Of a stretch of DNA of 60,921 nucleotides, positions 1 through 11,064 are shown piece after piece; the first letter of the stretch is position 1; every line of letters begins with the position of its first letter. A program made the translations under genes and the position numbers. The stretch covers positions 70,384 to 131,304 of the forward strand of contig JNVV01000064.1 of NCBI GenBank assembly GCA_000733355.1. Direction: 5' to 3'. This DNA comes from Falciphora oryzae. Lineage: Eukaryota; Ascomycota; Sordariomycetes; Magnaporthales; Magnaporthaceae. The notes under the pieces were generated by a model. The model was given only the letters and a program-made list of their open reading frames with translations. It was not told the origin of the DNA and did not search any database.

Positions 1-84
1 TTGACTTAGACCCACAGACCGTTGCATGTACCTGTCCTAGACCTCATAGACAACAAACATTTCCCCGCCGCCCACATGCAAGAT

Positions 85-200
85 GGCAACATCGGTTAGT
101 GGTTATTCCGTTGGCCTGCTATTCAGCGTCCTCCCCAGGAGTAGCCACAATAACAAAGCCAATGCCCTCGGGCGCGTGAGTTCGAATCTCACTGTTGTCG
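85..200 (+). tRNA. tRNA-Ser(GCU) with a 35-nt intron
   Basis: Folds as a type II tRNA. The 7-bp acceptor GGCAACA (85-91) pairs with TGTTGTC (193-199, one G-U) and G200 is the discriminator base. The T stem GTGAG/CTCAC (176-180/188-192) encloses TTCGAAT. The long variable arm GCCC-TC-GGGC (164-173) marks a serine or leucine type. The anticodon stem TTGGC/GCCAA (111-115/158-162) leaves anticodon GCT at 118-120. An intron of about 35 nt (122-156) follows the base after the anticodon, the canonical eukaryotic position. The B box GTTCGAATC (180-188) is perfect; the A box near 92-102 is weaker. The acceptor and variable arm match the general pattern of fungal serine tRNAs. The D stem is short, so one or two D-arm pairs are uncertain. 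Confidence 0.9.
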
Positions 201-212
201 TGTACCATCTGC

Positions 213-222
213 TTTTGCTTTT
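213..222 (+). terminator. Pol III T-run terminator of the tRNA
   Basis: Two T4 runs (213-216 and 219-222) lie 13-22 nt past the tRNA 3' end, as expected for RNA polymerase III termination. Confidence 0.6.
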
Positions 223-744
223 GTCGCCGCTTTCTTTTTATTTCTCTTCTTCCCTTCCCCTTTGCTCCCTGTTCCTTCAATGGGTGCAATTTTGCTGAGT
301 TTTTTTCGCTGTGTGTTTTGCATTGCACGGTCATGAGCATTTTCCATTCGTGGTTTTGGCTGGTGGGCACTGACGCCAACGCAGCCAAAATGAGGGGCGC
401 TTCCAAAAGTGGGCTGCACTGGCCGCATACTGATCGTGTCTGGTGCCAGCAGTCAGACGGCAGCAAGCCGACTGGACACCGCCTTCAATGCTTGGAATGG
501 GATTGGGCATTGGATGGGGATTTCAATGTTTACACTGCACAGCGCAAATCCCCGGCCTCGCAACGCACCATGCACCATGCATTGACGCCCGCTGACCGCC
601 GACTCAAGCCCTAAACAAACCAGACTTGAGTCCGACACTTGCTGCCTCGCCCTGCTCCCTCGACCCAAAACCGCCCAGCGTGCTGCCCTCCAGCCGCCCA
701 CCGCTTGCTTCACCTCCCATACCGTGCCGGCTTACAATGACCCC
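223..744. other. Intergenic, upstream of the HAUS6-like gene
   Basis: No supported gene. The stretch begins pyrimidine-rich (about 223-300). The last ~130 bases are C-rich and include the likely 5' UTR of the next gene. No clear TATA box was seen. Confidence 0.5.
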
Positions 745-2772
745 ATGGCTTCTATCCAGACCACCTCCCTCCTGGCTCGCGCAAGGCCAGGCCGCCTGCC
801 TGCCGCCCGCGCGCTCGTGACCCCGTCCGCCGCCCCCTCCGCCAGCTCCAATGCCGCGCCAGCACCGACCGCGGCGGTCTTGCCCGCGGCGCCCATCTCG
901 ACCGCCTCACTTGCTGCCGCCGTTCTAGGCACCTCCAACATCTCGCTCTTCTTGACCAATCTCCGCTTGCTCGACCTTGATCTGCTGCCCGACTGGCCCG
1001 ATATCAACCCTCTGACCTTTACCAACAAGGACATCGCTCAGGGCCAGAAGAAGCGCATCCAGTCGGTCGAATGGGCCCTGTACCAGCTGTTTGACCTCTG
1101 GGACGAGGAAGAGACCCGGACGGTATGCCTCGCCCCATGCAGCACAACACACGCCGCCGACTGACTGATGCTAACATCGTTGCGACCACCGCAGAAGCTC
1201 CAACCATTCTTCCCTCCCATAGACCAAGTCCAGTCCCTAAACCTGCGTGCCGCCCTTCTACGATGTCTCGAGAACGCCAAGAAGACGGGCGTGCTGGGCC
1301 GCGACGCCGTCGTGCGCAAGACCATGCTAGACGAGTGCAAGGGCGAGCGTCTCGAGGAGGTCCTGGCCGTCTTCTCGTCGGCCGTCCTCAAGAAGCTCGC
1401 CGCCGAGGCCCACCTCAACGACCCCACCACCGCCCGCGGGACCCCCGCCGTCGCCCAGGTCCTCGCGCTGGAGAACCGCGGGTACTCGGGGGATTCATCG
1501 GGCGAGATCGCCACCCTCGTGCTGGCGCATCGCGTCTCTCTGTCCCGCCTGCTGCGGGAGAAGACCGAGGCCCGGCGCCGCTACGCCGACCTCGCCCAAT
1601 TGCTGGACCTTAAGGAGAAAACCATCGCGAGGAGGACCGCCCAGGCCAAGGCTCGGTCGGCCGACTCCAAGACCTCGGCAACCGCCAGGCCCATGTCCGA
1701 AGACGAGAAGCTGGCGCTCTGGCGCGCGGTGCGCAACAACTGGTCCGGAAACGAGCGCTGGATGGAGACGCTGCTGTACGGCGACACGCACAGGGACGGC
1801 CTCCTGACGGCGCCGTTCGATCGCGTGTGGAGGCGGACCCGCACCGGCCGCCTGGCCGAGCTGGAGGAGGAGGGCAAGGACAGGGGCGGCAACCTTCTGG
1901 CCCAGCTGGACGGCCGCGTCCGGGCGCAAAAGGACCGGCTCAAGAAGTGGCAGGACTTTCGGAAGGACATGTTCGGAACTGACACGGCCCGTCGGGACCG
2001 CGAGCAGAAGAGGAAGTCGCTGGGTCCGTCAGGCCCGGACACCGCTTCGACGCAGAAGGGCATCGACTTCGGCTTCGGGGAGCACGAAAGCCTGCGCCTG
2101 GGCGGTGTCAACCCGAGAAACCTGTCGGTGAAGACGCAGGCGCTGAAGCCAGAGTATGTGACGATCGTTGAGGATTTACAACGGGAATTAGATGCTATCA
2201 GCAAGGGAGCTGCAAATCCGTTCGCCGGGGCACTGCCGCGTGCTCCCCCAGGTGGAGTGGACAAGTATGCAGACTCGGCGCATACAGACGTGGCCGATGA
2301 TTCCGTCCCTGAGCCTGTCGAGCTCGAGGAGGAGCGTCCTCAGGTGCGGCCCCGAGCAGCGACCCAGGGGAGGGAATGGACGCACAAACAGGCCGAGGAG
2401 GACGAGGCGCCGCAGGCACAACGCAGCCGCGGCATTGCCCAGCCGCTTCGGCGGACGACCAGCACACGCGAAGCTACACGGGGGCCGAAGAACACGGATG
2501 GGACCCATGCGAGGCCCATGTCACTGGTGCTCGATCACAATACTAGATTACCATCCGCAGCTGCCGCCGGAAGCAGGATTGCGAGGCACGGATCGGTCTC
2601 TTCCTCGGGAGACCGCAGAAAGAACGTGTCACCAACCAGGGACTCCATGCAGGAGTCTCGGATCCAAGAAGCCGTTCCAGATCCACGCACACCGTCCCCG
2701 CCAAGGTCGCCCCCGCAAAGATGGGCTCAGCGTCCTGCGCAGCCATCACAACAGGCAGCGGCAGAACCGAGG

Positions 2773-2816
<44 letters not shown>

Positions 2817-3426
2817 CCCCGCACCCTCACAAACGCAGCAGCTGGCCGACGAGATCCTTGATTTCATGGACAACGCCTCCCCTTCTCCTGAGAAGAAGGT
2901 CAGGCCGCGCCACACGCTGTCCCTCGCCGAGCGCACCCGCCTGTCCATGGTCCGCGGCCCGCAGGCTCCCGGCCTGGACGGCGCGGACGAGGACGACGAG
3001 GCGTGCCGTCTCCGTCTCAAGCGGGCCGACAACAAGGCCCGCGAGGAGGCGCTGATCAGGGAGGCGGCAGAGGAGGACGAGGCGGCCGACGACCTGGTGG
3101 CGCGGACGCGGCGCAGCATGGCCAACTTCGAGGCCACGCGCCAGCAGGTACAGCTGGAGCGGCGGCGGTCGCAGCGCAAGGCGGCGCGCGAGTCGGCGGT
3201 CGGGTCGCACCAGCAGCACCGGAGGAACGGCGGCGGGAGCGTGGTGGCCACGATGCCGACGACGGCGGAGGAGGAACAGGGTGGAGGAGGCGGGGAGGGG
3301 GAGTCGGTGCTCGTGGACGAGATTATACAGCAGGGGCTGGACGAGGATTATGCGGCCGTGTTTATGAGTCGGCCCAAGATCAAGACCAGCCCGATGATGA
3401 GCCCGACGAGGCTATGGGAGGAGTAA
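745..3426 (+). CDS. HAUS augmin-like complex subunit 6 (N-terminal domain) protein
   Basis: Two exons, 745-1122 and 1195-3426, encoding about 869 aa. The 72-nt phase-0 intron runs from GTATGC to a CTAAC branch site and GCAG. Joining gives continuous text across WDEEETRT/KLQPFFPP. The N-terminal third (about residues 70-300) carries the pattern I associate with the HAUS6 N-terminal domain: NLRLLDLDLLPDWP, then QSVEWALYQLFDLWDEEETR, then LRAALLRCLENAKK. In animals and some fungi HAUS6 belongs to the augmin complex that recruits gamma-tubulin to spindle microtubules; the role here is inferred from family membership. The C-terminal half is low-complexity, with a run of about a dozen CAG codons at 2779-2814 and acidic and basic segments. 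The start is the first ATG in frame. An upstream GTG in the same frame is not a credible start. The minus-strand bS21m gene is convergent downstream. Confidence 0.8.
2779..2814 (+). repeat. CAG trinucleotide microsatellite (poly-Gln)
   Basis: An uninterrupted run of about 12 CAG units codes for polyglutamine inside the low-complexity C-terminal half of the HAUS6-like protein. It is likely to vary in length between strains. Confidence 0.9.
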
Positions 3427-3760
3427 GCACGCGACCAGCGGTGGATAGGGCCGCAGTCAAGGACAGCCATGTGCCCAAACAGCCTAGGGTACACAGAATA
3501 AGTGCGAACGAATAGGCCATGTAAGATGATCCTATAAGACACCTTTTTGATGAGATAGTGCGAATACCCAAGTTGACGCCCTCGTTTTGGTGTGCCTCGC
3601 TCCGTGATCGCCAGCCCGCACCAGACATGCATCACTCACAATAACCGAGCGTCTGATCTTGCTGCTTATTTAGCTAGAGCTACAAGTTTTATATATATAC
3701 AGCCCCGTATTGCTGGGGTCGGTATCGTGCTTCCTTCAGCCGATATACCAAAACACCACC
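3427..3760. other. Convergent 3' intergenic region
   Basis: Lies between the 3' ends of the HAUS6-like and bS21m genes. AT-richer than its flanks, with TTTTATATATATA near 3688-3700. No gene seen; presumably holds both polyadenylation regions. Confidence 0.5.
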
Positions 3761-4441
3761 TCACCAACCCTGCTTGGCCAGGTCCCTGACGCGGTTGACG
3801 GTGTGGCGGAAGCTGTACTTGAAGCGGGCGCGCCACCTCTCCATCTTGAGGCGCTTGCGCTTCAAGCCCGGCCGCTCGTGGAACCGCTGTAGCCGGACGT
3901 CCCTGGGCACCTTGTTCCTCTTGATGGACATTGACAGTAGCGCAAAGGCGCGGGCCGGGTCGACGTTGTTGTTGACGGGCACCTCGCGGCCCAGCGAGGG
4001 GACCAGGCGGCGGCGCTCGCGCTCCTCGTGCTGGCCCAGGAAGTCGTTGACGTGGAAGTAGGCGCCCCCGCTGGCGTTGTTGCGGTTGGCGACGCTGTTG
4101 GAGATCATGGCGCTCATGGAGGACAGGCCCGGGTCCCGGGGCAGGTTCAGGCGGCTCATGACTGTGTTCTCATAGCGGCCGCCGATGGTGCTGGCGGCGC
4201 TGCTCGGGGTCGCTGATGGGTCGAGGGTCTTGGGCCGAGCCCAGGCGGGGGTTTCGTCTGCTTCCTGGGCCCGCGCCCGCGCGGATGATGCTGCCGGGGC
4301 GGCAGGTGGGTTTGCGCCCGAGGAGGCGGTGGACTGGTGGCGGATGGCGGAGAGGAAGGGCGTGCGGCGTGAGGCAAGAAGGGGCGCAGTAGAGAAGGCA
4401 GTGGAGCGGAGGACGCCCTGGACGGCGTGCCTGACCTCCAT
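3761..4441 (-). CDS. mrp21: Mitochondrial small ribosomal subunit protein bS21m (Mrp21)
   Basis: An intact single exon of 226 aa. The C-terminal ~70 residues are a typical S21 module: VNNNVDPARAFALLSMSIKR, then RDVRLQRFHERPGLKRKRLK, then basic residues ending KQGW. Residues 1-40 (MEVRHAVQGVLRS... then SAIRHQST) are Arg/Ser-rich and acid-poor, fitting a mitochondrial presequence. The middle is a variable Ala/Pro-rich linker. bS21m is a small-subunit mitoribosomal protein near the mRNA exit side; that role is known for the family. The first true ATG is at 4441; codons further upstream in frame begin with TTG. It is divergent from the RBM25-like gene, sharing a ~650-bp promoter region with it. 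Confidence 0.88.
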   Translation of the reverse strand: MEVRHAVQGVLRSTAFSTAPLLASRRTPFLSAIRHQSTASSGANPPAAPAASSARARAQEADETPAWARPKTLDPSATPSSAASTIGGRYENTVMSRLNLPRDPGLSSMSAMISNSVANRNNASGGAYFHVNDFLGQHEERERRRLVPSLGREVPVNNNVDPARAFALLSMSIKRNKVPRDVRLQRFHERPGLKRKRLKMERWRARFKYSFRHTVNRVRDLAKQGW

Positions 4442-5098
4442 GACCTGGTCGAGCAAGTAGATCCGTCCTGGTCAGCGTGAGGGGCAGTGGAGAGAGAGAG
4501 GCCCTGCTGGGAGCGGGAATGACAGCGAGAGCGGCTTACGACTAGGTAGGCTCAGTCAGCCCAGGCCAATTGATGCAAAAGGGGTCTAGTCGTCTTCAGT
4601 TCTGCAGATATAACAGCCAGCATCACACGTCGCGGGTTGGCACCAAGCTGTCTGGTGTTGGCAAATTCGGACGCTTCAAGCTCTCCCCGGAACTGCGCGA
4701 TTGGAGGCTGTGCACGGACCATACGAACCGAACTGGCGTTGAAGGGAGATGTTTGCAGAGACACGTGACTCTGTCCTTTTTTTTTTTTTTTTTTTTTTTG
4801 GCTGCAGACCGCCCTGCGCAATGGGTGGGTGGGGTTAGACCATTGGCCCCACCCGCCGTGGAACTTGGTTGGAGCTCGATGGAGGTGGCGCCTGGCCGTC
4901 GCGTTTCCAGACTCTGCGCCGCCCGTGAATTTTGCTCGTCAATCGACGCAGCGAACCAGCGAGGCCGACCACCCAGACCTCGTCCTCGCCGCCGCCGCGG
5001 ACCAGTCGGCCACTGCTTGTAAACATCTCGAACCCGGCACGCTCTACAAGGCAGACCCGAGATCTTCAATTGCGCCTGAATAACCACGAAGCGCCGAC
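4442..5098. other. Divergent promoter region, bS21m / RBM25-like
   Basis: Shared upstream region of two housekeeping genes. It contains a T23 run (4777-4799) and no recognisable TATA box. No gene seen. Confidence 0.5.
4777..4799 (+). repeat. Poly(T) run, 23 nt
   Basis: Uninterrupted T23 between CTGTCC and GGCTGC in the divergent promoter. One of five long A/T homopolymers in this window. Confidence 0.97.
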
Positions 5099-7921
5099 AT
5101 GTCCTACAATCCTTACGGCGGAAGTACGAGCCCAGCCCCGATAAAAAATGATCCCCTCGTCCAGCAGCCGTCATCGCGCGACTGCAGCGAGAGACTGGCA
5201 ATCGGCTGACCTTTTGCCTAATCTCTATTCTAGGGCCGCCGCCTTATGGCCTTCCCAATTACCCTCCTTTCCCTCCCGGCCAGGGAGCTGGAGGACCGCC
5301 AGGAATGATCCCGCCGCCAGGTCTAGGTATGCATCCAGCGATCCCACCTCTTGTTCCTCCTCCTCCCTGCCTCCGCTCTCTCTCGTCGTTCCCGTATCTC
5401 CCGCGACATACTCTGACTGACCACCAACACAGGCCCACCGCCAGGCATGTCCTCCGCCCCAGGGATGGCGCCCCCTCCAGGCATGCCGCCGCCAAATAAC
5501 AACCCCCAAGCTAATCGACCGAGCGGCCTGCCCGGTTCCTTTCAGCCGCCCGCGAACCTCCCCAACATCAACTTCAACGCCCCCGTCATCCGACTGGGCG
5601 GGCCCAACCTGCCTAACAAGCCCAACGTCCCGGCAGCTGGAGCGGGAGGCGGTCGCGGTTTCAGAGGTGAGCCAGATACGCCTGTGTCTGCTAGTGGCGA
5701 CCACCGGCCCGGCGATGGCGGCGATCGTGAGCCGCGCGACCGCGACAGGGGCGCCCGCGGCGGAGGTGGTGGTCGCGAGCCCCGCCACCCCTACGACCGG
5801 GGCCTCGAGCAGGCGCGGGCCAACGTGCGCGAGAGCATGCAGAACCTCCTGTCCCCGACTCTCGAGGATAAGCTGCGGACCATCTTTGTTCGGAATATTC
5901 CCGAGGGAGTGTGTGGTGAGGCGGGTCTCCAGAAGATCCTCAACTCGGTCGGCCGGCTCAAGCGCTGGGACTCGGCCAAGTCGCAGATGGAAGAGACCAA
6001 GGGTCAGGTGTTTGGCTTCGCCCAGTACGAGGACGTCGAGGCGTTAGCCACCGCTGTTGAGCTTCTCCGGAATCTAAAGGTCCCCGTCAAAAAGCAGGAA
6101 CCGACCGACGGCGCGGGCGAGCTAGCCGAGACCAAGGGTGCGCCCAAGGAGGAAGCTATGGGGGCTGGGGATGCGGCCAAGGATGAGCTCATGGAAGACG
6201 CCAAGAAGGATGTCAACGGCGAGCAGCAGAAAGGGGAGGATGCTGACAAGGAGAAACCCGCCGATGAGCAGCCCGCCGAAGAGGACCCGTACCCAGGCAT
6301 CGAGAAGGTCGTACTGCCCGTCACGGTCGACGAAGCCACAACCAAATACCTGGAGCACCACCGCTCCACACTGGGAGACGACGGCCAGGCCAAGGCAAAG
6401 GCTAGTTTCGAGGCGGCGCGAACCAGGCTGAAGGAGGTGGTGCATGGACTGTTCAGGCCGAGCGTCAAGGTCACCAAGGACGGCGACGGCGATGTGGCCA
6501 TGAGGGATGCTGCTGCGTCGGGAGATGTTGAGGTCATTAGTATTCCTCTTGCCCAGGATGACGAGCTGGCAGAGATTCCACCCGAGATGCGCGAAGTCGT
6601 GGCCGCCGAGATTGCCGCCTTCCGCGAGCGAAGCAACCAGCGCGACCAGGAGCGTTTGAAGAGAGAGGAGGAGCTTGAGGAGCTGGAGCGTCAGCGCAGC
6701 AACGGCAGCCGGGCCTCGCGTGTGGACTCGCCGCCCCCCGGCTCCAACCAGACACCGATCGGACCGCGCGTGCCCAACGCACCATCCGGCCCACGGGGCC
6801 AGAACGGCACCAGCCGACGTGACGGGCGCGATGGCGTAGCCTTTGTCAACGGCGGTGCCATCAACGGCGACGGCCAGTACTGGAGGGACGACGACGACAC
6901 GGATGCGAGCGACGAGGAGCTGCACCGACGCGAGCTCGCCAAGCAGAAAGCTGACGATGACAAGCTGTACAACGAGGCGGAGCGTAAGTGGGCTAATCGC
7001 GAGAGGGCTCGTCAGGCAGCCCTGGACCGTGAGCAGGAGCGCGACCGAGCAGAGGCGGAGAACGCGACCAGGAGGAAAACAGAGCAGCTCGAGCGCGATC
7101 GCGGCTGGGACGACGAACGTGAGGCCAGCCGGAAGAGCCACCTGTACTATCGGGACCGGGGCGCGTGGGCTCGCAAGCGCGCGCAGGAGCTGGGTGAGGA
7201 GCGCACACGTGACGACGCTGACCGCCGGGCTGAGGCGGAGGAGCGGCGGCGCGAGGAGCGACAGATGGAGCAGGCCAAGGGAATGGCCGACTCGTTCCTC
7301 GAGCAGCAGGAGCGCGAGCTGCTTCCGGCTGGTGGGGATGCTATGGTCGCCGACGCCGACGCCCGCCCAGAGAGCGCAGCGCCCGCCGCAGCGCCACAGC
7401 GCTTCACCATCTCGTTCGGCGCAGCGGCGCAGAAAGCGCAGACGCAACGGGCGGCCCCGACGCGCCGCACGTTTGCCGAGGTCGAGGGCCTGCTGGACGA
7501 CGAGGAGGCGGACGGCAAGACGCGACGACAGCTGATCCCCATCAAGTTCGAGCCGCTGTCGGCCGGCCAGATCATGACGGAGGAAGAGGTTCAGAAGGCT
7601 GTCCGGTCGCTCGCGCAGGAGATCCCGACGGACAAGGACGGCCTCTGGGCGTGGGACGTGCAGTGGGACCACATGGAAGAGTCCATCATCCAGGAGAAGC
7701 TGCGGCCGTTTGTGGAGAAGAAGGTTGTCGAGTACCTAGGCGTGCAGGAGGAGATCCTGGTCGAGGTGGTGATCGAGCACCTGCGCAAACACGGCAAGCC
7801 GGCGGAGCTGGTGGAGGAGCTCGAGGGCGCGCTCGACGAGGACGGCGAGGACCTCGTCAAGAAGCTCTGGCGCATGGTGATCTTTTTTACCGAGAGCGAG
7901 AAGCGTGGGCTGCCGGCGTAG
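5099..7921 (+). CDS. RBM25-like splicing factor with RRM and PWI domains
   Basis: Three exons: 5099-5123, 5234-5326 and 5433-7921, encoding about 868 aa. Both introns (110 and 106 nt) are phase 1 with GTACGA/GTATGC donors, CTGAC branch sites and TAG/CAG acceptors. Splicing yields a Pro/Gly-rich N-terminus, MSYNPYGGRPPPYG.... An RRM lies near residues 185-255 (RTIFVRNIPEGV, then GQVFGFAQYE as RNP motifs). A long acidic and Arg/Glu coiled region follows (about 430-700). A PWI domain closes the protein (about 777-862; LWAWDVQWDHMEE, then IEHLRKHGKPAELVEELE, then KLWRMVIFF). RRM, RE-rich linker and C-terminal PWI in that order is the architecture of RBM25, a U1-associated splicing regulator. The true ATG lies in a 25-nt first exon; the long open frame alone would miss 44 residues. 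Confidence 0.88.
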
Positions 7922-8407
7922 GGTGCGACAGTGGTATGACCTCCCGCCAGTCTTGGATGTTTTCTCTCCACCTAAATGTTCTCTCTTGTTCCACTTGATA
8001 CCAGCCAGGCTTCTTTTTTTGCTGTATGATTAATATTCGATGTTCACACTCGATGAGCCTTGCCTTGGTGTTTGACACTTACCTACCCTTTGCCACTTAA
8101 GCCGCCCGTGTAACTAGTAGTTGAGACATCATCAATGGAAAGTAAAGTTTATTAGAAGATAACCACGGACAAGGGCGCGGTGCGGGAGCCGACAAGCCTG
8201 CTAGCGACGTGAACCGCCGAGACAGCCTTGAGGGCCACTCATCTTGACATGGCGGTCGAGTCTAGCGTCCGCGAAGGACTTGCTTTTGGCGTCACGCCGG
8301 CTGCGCGATGCCTTCAGGTTCGGCTGGCTCGGGCCGTCGATCCAAGGTCGCCGGTGGTACCGAAGCGCTCTAGTTTTAGCGTGTCTTGAGGAGGCTATTT
8401 ATATTCG
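7922..8407. other. Intergenic
   Basis: 3' region of the RBM25-like gene followed by the upstream region of the rhodopsin-domain gene. TATTTATATTCG at about 8396-8407 abuts the next ATG. No gene seen. Confidence 0.5.
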
Positions 8408-9812
8408 ATGAGCACGCCCTCCAAATCTCTCCTTGGGCTGACCACCCGGCCCTTGGAAGTTGAGGCGGCCATTGACGACGACGAAACGATGAGCAAACTA
8501 GATGCGCTCCATTCTCTCCCATTAGCGGGTGTTGATCCCACCAGGCGGGACAACATCGTGGCACCGGCGATAGGCTTCTTCTCCACCCCGATCGTGCCGG
8601 TGGCAGCCATAGTTTCGGCCAGGATATACGCCCGCATCCGCCGGTCAGGGAGGCCCCATGTGGATGACGTCCTCATAGCGATTGCGGCCGTCTTCAATGT
8701 TGCCTACGCAGCCTTGTTCATTTCTAGTAGGTACCTACATCTTGGGATTGGGACTTTTGGTGTGTGCGATCTGAAGACAGAAAATAAACAATGTCAGCAG
8801 CAGTCAGGCACGGCTTTGGGTGGCACATATGGACCCTGAGGCGGACGGCAGCCGAGATCCTCGCGAGCGCGCAGCGGCTCTTTCACCTCTTCTACTTTGC
8901 CATGCTGTGCTACCAGGCGTGCGTGTCGGCGACCAAGATGTCGCTGATGCTGGCGCTGATGGGGATTTTCCCCATGGAGCACACGCTGCGGAGGATCATG
9001 CAGGTGACGGGCGGCGTCGTCGTCTGCAGCGGGGCTGGCGCTTTCTTATCTGCCGTCGTGCCCTGCATCCCCGTGCGGGCTTTTTGGGAGTTTGATCTGG
9101 ACGGCAAGGCCAAGTTCCCTGACATTTTGGCTCTCGCGCGTGGGACAACTGCCATGGGGCTGATGACCGACTCGGTTATTTACTTGGTCCCGATGCCTTA
9201 CTGCTGGCGCCTGAACATGCCGCCGCCGCTGCGTATCGCTGTTTGCTTGGTGTTTGCCGGCGGGCTCAATGGCTTCCTTTTTTTTTTTTTTTTTTCTTGT
9301 TTCTTGGCTGGAGCTTGACTCCATCTGTGCTATCAAAATCAGAGCGTGCTTTGGCGCCGCCATGCGGATTGTTCCGCTGCCGGGCATCGACGACATCGAC
9401 CAGTCGTGTAAGCGCGAGCCGAGCGAACCTGTGTGACGAAAACACATCTATCGAGCGCCGTGCGTTTGGGCTGATGATGGTTGGTTCAGACAATATTGTG
9501 CGGCTGGTGATGTGGACGCACGTCGAGTCGGGGCTGGGCACCATCTGCGCCTCGCCGCCGTGCCTACGTCCGCTGCTGTGCTCGCGCAACAAAGAGCAGG
9601 AAAGAGCCGTCGCCGCGGGGCCGAGGACTGATAGAGACAGGGCCAAGCCCATTTACCCCCGAGAAACCACTGGTCTTGAGTCTGTCGTCGTGATGGCTGC
9701 TGGCAGGAAAGGCGAGGGCGATAAGCAGCTAGCACACGCGGACGATGCCTCGAAGACCTCGAGGGCATCCATCTTGCCCGACCAGGCGTCGCAGACTGGA
9801 GTGGAAGCTTAA
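8408..9812 (+). CDS. Fungal rhodopsin-domain integral membrane protein, structure disturbed by a T18 run
   Basis: Seven-helix-like fungal membrane protein family whose function is generally unknown. The proposed exons are 8408-8726, about 8804-9267, about 9343-9407 and 9490-9812. Intron 1 uses GTAGGT with an AG near 8797-8803. The last intron uses GTAAGC at 9408 and TTCAG at 9489, giving DQS-Y-NIVRLVMWTHVESG. Family signatures include GFGWHIWTL, QACVSATKMSLMLALMGIF, CIPVRAFWEF, and WTHVESGLGTICAS with CLRPLL. Between LRIAVCLVFAGGL and ACFGAAMRIV, which should be one helix, lies a stretch with a good acceptor (ATCAG, 9342) but no plausible GT donor. An 18-T run (9278-9295) sits where the intron should start, and the frame changes across it. 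The gene may be spliced unusually, broken, or misassembled there. Confidence 0.7.
9278..9295 (+). repeat. Poly(T) run, 18 nt, at a putative splice site
   Basis: T18 following GGCTTCC, inside the region between two coding blocks of the rhodopsin-domain gene. Reading through it shifts the frame by one. Confidence 0.95.
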
Positions 9813-10164
9813 GGCCAAAAATACTGCAGCTGAGGGACGGTTTCAGTGTCAACTGGAATTGCCCAATCAGGCTACCGCAGATCTAATAGACCCCTGCTAC
9901 AGCTCCTCCCCCGCAGAGCGAGCGGGCCACGCCCTTCCTTGCATCTCCCCAGTGAGGAAAGTGCCGAGGCTTATGCACTTGGTGGTGGCCACATCAGTGG
10001 AGATTCGCCAGCTCCATTGATTTTAACTCAGCCTCGGTCGTCAAACCATTGGTAAACATCCAAGCCAGCGCCTGTGTCGACATTCCTCGTCGAGTCTGTC
10101 TTGTACCAATACATCAACACCTACATATTTAATTTGCGTCTTTACCAAAAAGAGACCAGTAGCC
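9813..10164. other. Intergenic, crotonase promoter
   Basis: Region between two same-strand genes. No TATA box recognised and no gene seen. Confidence 0.45.
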
Positions 10165-11064
10165 ATGGCCTCATCGAGCAGCAGCAGCAGCTCAGGGTCT
10201 CTCCCCAAACAGCTCACGACGGCGCCGCCCCAGGTCCCCAACACCATCGTCTCGTTCCCGGCGGCGCACGTCCTGCTCGTCACCCTGGACAGGCCAAAGC
10301 AGCTCAACGCCATCCCGACGCCCCAGCACGCCGCCCTGCACCGGCTCTGGCGCTGGTACGACGACGAGCCCTGGCTGCGCTGCGCCGTCCTGACGGGCTC
10401 GGGCCGCGCCTTTTGCGCCGGCGCCGACCTGCACGAGTGGGACAGCAATCACCAGCACCAGGCCGACAACCACAGCGCAGAGAAGCCGCCCGCCAGCGGC
10501 AGCTTGATTAGCACCGGCGGCTTCGGCGGCATGGCGAACCGCGTCGGCAAGAAGCCCATCGTGCTGGCCGTCAACGGGCTCGCCCTCGGCGGCGGCATGG
10601 AGATGGTTATCAACGCCGACCTGGTCGTCGCCGCCTCGGACGCCCGCTTCGGCCTGCCCGAGGTCGGAAAGGGCGTCATCGCGCTGGCGGGGGCCCTGCC
10701 GCGCCTGGTGCGCGTCGTCAGCCGCCAGCGCGCCGCCGAGATGGCGCTGCTGGGGCGCACGTCGTACACGGCCGAGCAGATGCGCGAGTGGGGGATTGTG
10801 AACTTTGTCGTGCAGGGGGGTGGCGGTGCGGTCGTCGAGGAGGCGCTGCGCGTGGCGGCCGAGATGGCGGCCAACTCGCCCGACGCCGTCATTGTCAGTC
10901 GTGAGGGGCTGCGGCTCGGCTGGGAGGGCATGGGGCCCGAGCAGGCGACCGACCTGCTGTCCAGGGGCATGTATGGGAGGATCGACGGCGGCGAGAACAT
11001 GCAGGAGGGTGTGAGGAGTTTTGTGGAGAGGCGAAAGCCAGTTTGGAAGGACAGCAAACTGTAA
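10165..11064 (+). CDS. Enoyl-CoA hydratase/isomerase (crotonase), peroxisomal PTS1
   Basis: An intact single exon of 299 aa, about the usual length for a crotonase. After a Ser-rich N-terminus come the fold's hallmarks: LVTLDRPKQLNAIP, the oxyanion-hole segment AFCAGADLHEW, the second segment LALGGGMEMVINADLVVAA, then ARFGLPEVGKGVIALAG, and a C-terminal helix FVERRKPVW. The protein ends KDSKL, a canonical SKL peroxisomal targeting signal, so it probably acts on fatty or branched acyl-CoAs in peroxisomes. Family members catalyse hydration, isomerisation or hydrolysis of CoA thioesters; the exact reaction cannot be read here. The start ATG (AGCCATGGCC) is in strong context. No introns. Confidence 0.9.
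   Translation: MASSSSSSSSGSLPKQLTTAPPQVPNTIVSFPAAHVLLVTLDRPKQLNAIPTPQHAALHRLWRWYDDEPWLRCAVLTGSGRAFCAGADLHEWDSNHQHQADNHSAEKPPASGSLISTGGFGGMANRVGKKPIVLAVNGLALGGGMEMVINADLVVAASDARFGLPEVGKGVIALAGALPRLVRVVSRQRAAEMALLGRTSYTAEQMREWGIVNFVVQGGGGAVVEEALRVAAEMAANSPDAVIVSREGLRLGWEGMGPEQATDLLSRGMYGRIDGGENMQEGVRSFVERRKPVWKDSKL

Noticed and set aside
5672..5720. Extra intron after CAGAG/GTGAGC in the RBM25-like gene
   Set aside because: The frame stays open with a sensible Arg/Asp/Gly-rich linker and no nearby branch site and acceptor pair is needed.
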